The position numbers and the translations under genes are program-made. From Bacillota bacterium (lineage in GTDB: Bacteria; Bacillota; Clostridia; Clostridiales; Clostridiaceae): DNA of 64,000 nt. The notes beneath the pieces are model-generated. The model was given only the letters and a program-made list of their open reading frames with translations, was not told the DNA's origin and ran no database searches. Shown here one piece after another: positions 62,332 to 64,000 of the stretch; position 1 is the stretch's first letter, and each line of letters opens with the position of its first letter. The DNA is taken from NCBI GenBank assembly GCA_017861315.1, contig JAGFXP010000005.1, positions 1-64,000 of the forward strand, read 5' to 3'.

Positions 62332-62628
62332 AATGGTATGGGCACTTTATATAACTATAATGGAGATATTGTTTACGAAGGTGAGTTTAGAGATGGCCAT
62401 CGTTATGGCATGGGTACTTTGTATTTAGCTGATGGCGGTATGTATACAGGTGAATTTATAAATAGCAAATTCAATGGATTAGGTACTAGATATAAAGTTG
62501 ATGGTTCGGTATTGTATAAAGGTGAATGGAGAGATGGAAAATGCAATGGTAAGGGCATTATGTATAATGATGATGGTTCAATTTATTACAAAGGTGAATG
62601 GGAAGACAACAAGCCAAAGAATTTTTAA
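62332..62628 (+). pseudogene. MORN-repeat protein, 5' part lost at the IS right end
   Basis: Four MORN-type repeats are visible (YEGEFRDGHRYGMGTLY, YTGEFINSKFNGLGTRY, YKGEWRDGKCNGKGIMY, YKGEWEDNKPKNF). The open frame begins mid-repeat: the first codons NGMGTLY directly touch the last base of the IS (62331). The internal ATG at 62338 has no ribosome-binding site. No MORN code is found left of the IS. The gene is therefore a 5'-truncated remnant; IS-driven read-through expression cannot be excluded. Confidence 0.8.
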
Positions 62629-62645
62629 TGTCTTTGCACTAAACA

Positions 62646-62780
62646 CATAAAATTAGACCGTTTTCACAAATTGTGTAAACCTCCAAACTGATGTAGAATA
62701 AAATCAATTTGGAGGTTGTTTTTATGGGAAGAAGAAACGAAGTACCATACAAGCAAAACTCTGAAAATCGCTCTTGGTCA
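62646..62780 (+). pseudogene. Probable remnant of a second IS (transposase N-terminus)
   Basis: TTTTCACAAATTGTGTAAA (about 62661-62679) resembles a transposon end. An inverted pair AACCTCCAAA/TTTGGAGGTT (about 62679-62719) and an ATG at 62724 follow, starting MGRRNEVPYKQNSENRSW. The frame is cut after about 18 residues where the 3' end of the HEPN-like gene begins. The family is not certain; the leader resembles mutator/IS256-like elements. Confidence 0.5.
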
Positions 62781-62786
62781 ATTTTC

Positions 62787-64000
62787 TTAAGGATTGATAT
62801 CATTTAGATTACATCTGATTTCCTTAGCTATTACAAAATCATCATTAATTTTAATTATTGATAGTATAAATATCCTTAAGAACATCATGTAACTTTGAGT
62901 ATGTATTTTTTCACTTTCATCGCATTTTGGTTGTGTGTGAGCATATTTATTCCTTAAATCTAATCCATTGTTAAATTTTGATTTGTTGAGAAAATAATTT
63001 ATGTAATCCTGTTCAGGCTTACTAAATAGAGAGCTTTCAAATTCAATCAACTTTTTCTTTTCAAGTTTATCAATAATCACCCTAATATTTTCATGGTAAT
63101 TCCAGTAGCTAATTACTTCATTATAAAATAAATCTTTCAAGATCAAAATTTGATTATAATCATCATTAAATACAACATATTCATCGTCATCTATCGCTAA
63201 ATATTCTTGTTCAACAAGCCATTTTATTTCTGAAATGTGATATCCGGGATAGTCAATTTCTTTAATTTTTTCATTACATAACAATTCAAAGAAGTTGCTA
63301 TAAGAGATATTTTTTCCTTCATAATATCCTAAACCACTTTGGTCAGAAAATAGTAAAAAGGTTGATTTTTTGAACTCATCACCAAAGCCGTATACGTACT
63401 TCTTCTCATTTAGAGACGGTATGTTTTCGTATAAGAGATGTTCGGAGCGTATTTCAAGTAATTCAAAATCAATTTGGCCTTCTTGAACATATAATGAGAA
63501 TTGTTTCAAAATAGATTCCAATGCAGGCATCACGTTGGTACATTTTTCGAGCATAGTTGAATTGACCGAAGGCATTGCGATTCTAAAGCCATATACCATA
63601 AATGAATCAGGAAGATAATCGTTGAAGAACCATTCAATAACTTCTTCCAATCTTATCCCCATACTAAACAACTGCCTGTAGTAACCCGTTATTTGAAGAA
63701 ACGTTAATTGATTTAATCGTTCAAATATTATGCCTGTAATATAAGCATTCTTTGATCTTGTAGTGAGATGTCTTTCAATCGCCCCCATATTATTAACTTT
63801 ATTTACCATATTGAATCGCATCTGAAGATCAACAAATTCAAACAAGTATATAAAGTTATTTAAAAGTGTAGCATAATCATCGTTTTCTTCAATCCACTTT
63901 TGGCTATATGATAATGATAAGTTCTGCCCTTCTAAATTAGAAATCACAGTCTCCTCTTGCTGCTTTGAAAAAGCAACAACCGTTTCAAAACGAATGCCAG
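62787..64000 (-). CDS. HEPN-like domain protein, 5' end outside the window
   Basis: A partial gene: the frame stays open to the right edge, with GIRFETVVAFSKQQEET joined to the GTG at 63947, so that GTG is probably not the true start. At least 403 residues are visible. I do not recognise the N-terminal part. The C-terminal part has LRNKYAHTQ, an R-x4-H motif of HEPN ribonuclease-like domains (also typical of DUF4209-like proteins), followed by a helix. HEPN domains are frequent in phage defence and toxin systems. The gene is very AT-rich and sits next to IS remnants. Confidence 0.7.
   Translation of the reverse strand, partial: GIRFETVVAFSKQQEETVISNLEGQNLSLSYSQKWIEENDDYATLLNNFIYLFEFVDLQMRFNMVNKVNNMGAIERHLTTRSKNAYITGIIFERLNQLTFLQITGYYRQLFSMGIRLEEVIEWFFNDYLPDSFMVYGFRIAMPSVNSTMLEKCTNVMPALESILKQFSLYVQEGQIDFELLEIRSEHLLYENIPSLNEKKYVYGFGDEFKKSTFLLFSDQSGLGYYEGKNISYSNFFELLCNEKIKEIDYPGYHISEIKWLVEQEYLAIDDDEYVVFNDDYNQILILKDLFYNEVISYWNYHENIRVIIDKLEKKKLIEFESSLFSKPEQDYINYFLNKSKFNNGLDLRNKYAHTQPKCDESEKIHTQSYMMFLRIFILSIIKINDDFVIAKEIRCNLNDINP

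Noticed and set aside
60956-62336. Target-site duplication of the IS3 element
   Set aside because: The three to five bases on each side of the inverted ends do not match (GAG against AAT).

Overview
The window is a chromosomal piece of a low- to mid-GC anaerobic member of the Bacillota, most likely class Clostridia or Tissierellia. The evidence is the B. subtilis-like gene block from purR to lysS, a T-box leader, spoVG, RqcP, an [FeFe]-hydrogenase-like protein, amino-acid catabolism and uptake genes, and many TTG/GTG starts behind strong GGAGG sites. The genus cannot be fixed from the sequence alone.

From 1 to 28.5 kb everything reads on the minus strand. In transcription order it runs purR, spoVG, glmU, prs, a response regulator and histidine kinase, htrA, pth, mfd, a parvulin lipoprotein, mazG, hup, rqcP, divIC, an S1-domain gene, six tRNAs, tilS, hpt, ftsH, a thioesterase, coaX, dusB, greA, lysS, tRNA-Asn, glyS behind two tandem T-boxes, murD, and the leader of an rRNA operon leaving the left edge. 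This is an information-processing and cell-wall block (nucleotide salvage, tRNA maturation and charging, ribosome and DNA repair, UDP-GlcNAc and muramyl precursors). The sporulation genes that usually sit in it (spoVT, yabP, yabQ, spoIIE) are absent, although spoVG keeps a sigma-H-like promoter.

From 28.5 to 58 kb the strands are mixed. Genes include murC, a small zinc-finger/ribbon-helix-helix protein, a group-B-like [FeFe] hydrogenase, a HAD phosphatase, two GNATs, a divergent DUF134/NifX pair sharing a symmetric operator-promoter, a YbaK-type deacylase, an NSS transporter with its overlooked 33-residue subunit, ndk, an ABC-F protein, an RlmI-type methyltransferase, two radical SAM proteins, cyclophilin, endonuclease IV, threonine ammonia-lyase with an APC permease, murI, a long glutamine synthetase, murA, a WalJ-type hydrolase, a CxxH/CxxC miniprotein, a SEC-C protein and rlmH.

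From 58 kb to the right edge the DNA is visibly more AT-rich and looks accessory: CorA, a CPA1 antiporter, a small membrane protein, a 63-bp tandem repeat, a complete IS3-family element with a frameshift signal, a MORN gene whose 5' part is gone exactly at the IS end, a transposase remnant, and a HEPN-like open frame that runs off the window.

The most distinctive signals are the face-to-face DUF134/NifX promoters (34478-34533), the tandem glycyl T-boxes (3205-3598), the unusual zinc-finger/RHH fusion (30034-30462), the 100-bp inverted repeat at 41597-41696, and the IS/repeat/HEPN junction zone at 60.7-64 kb. No CRISPR array and no replication origin gene is present.
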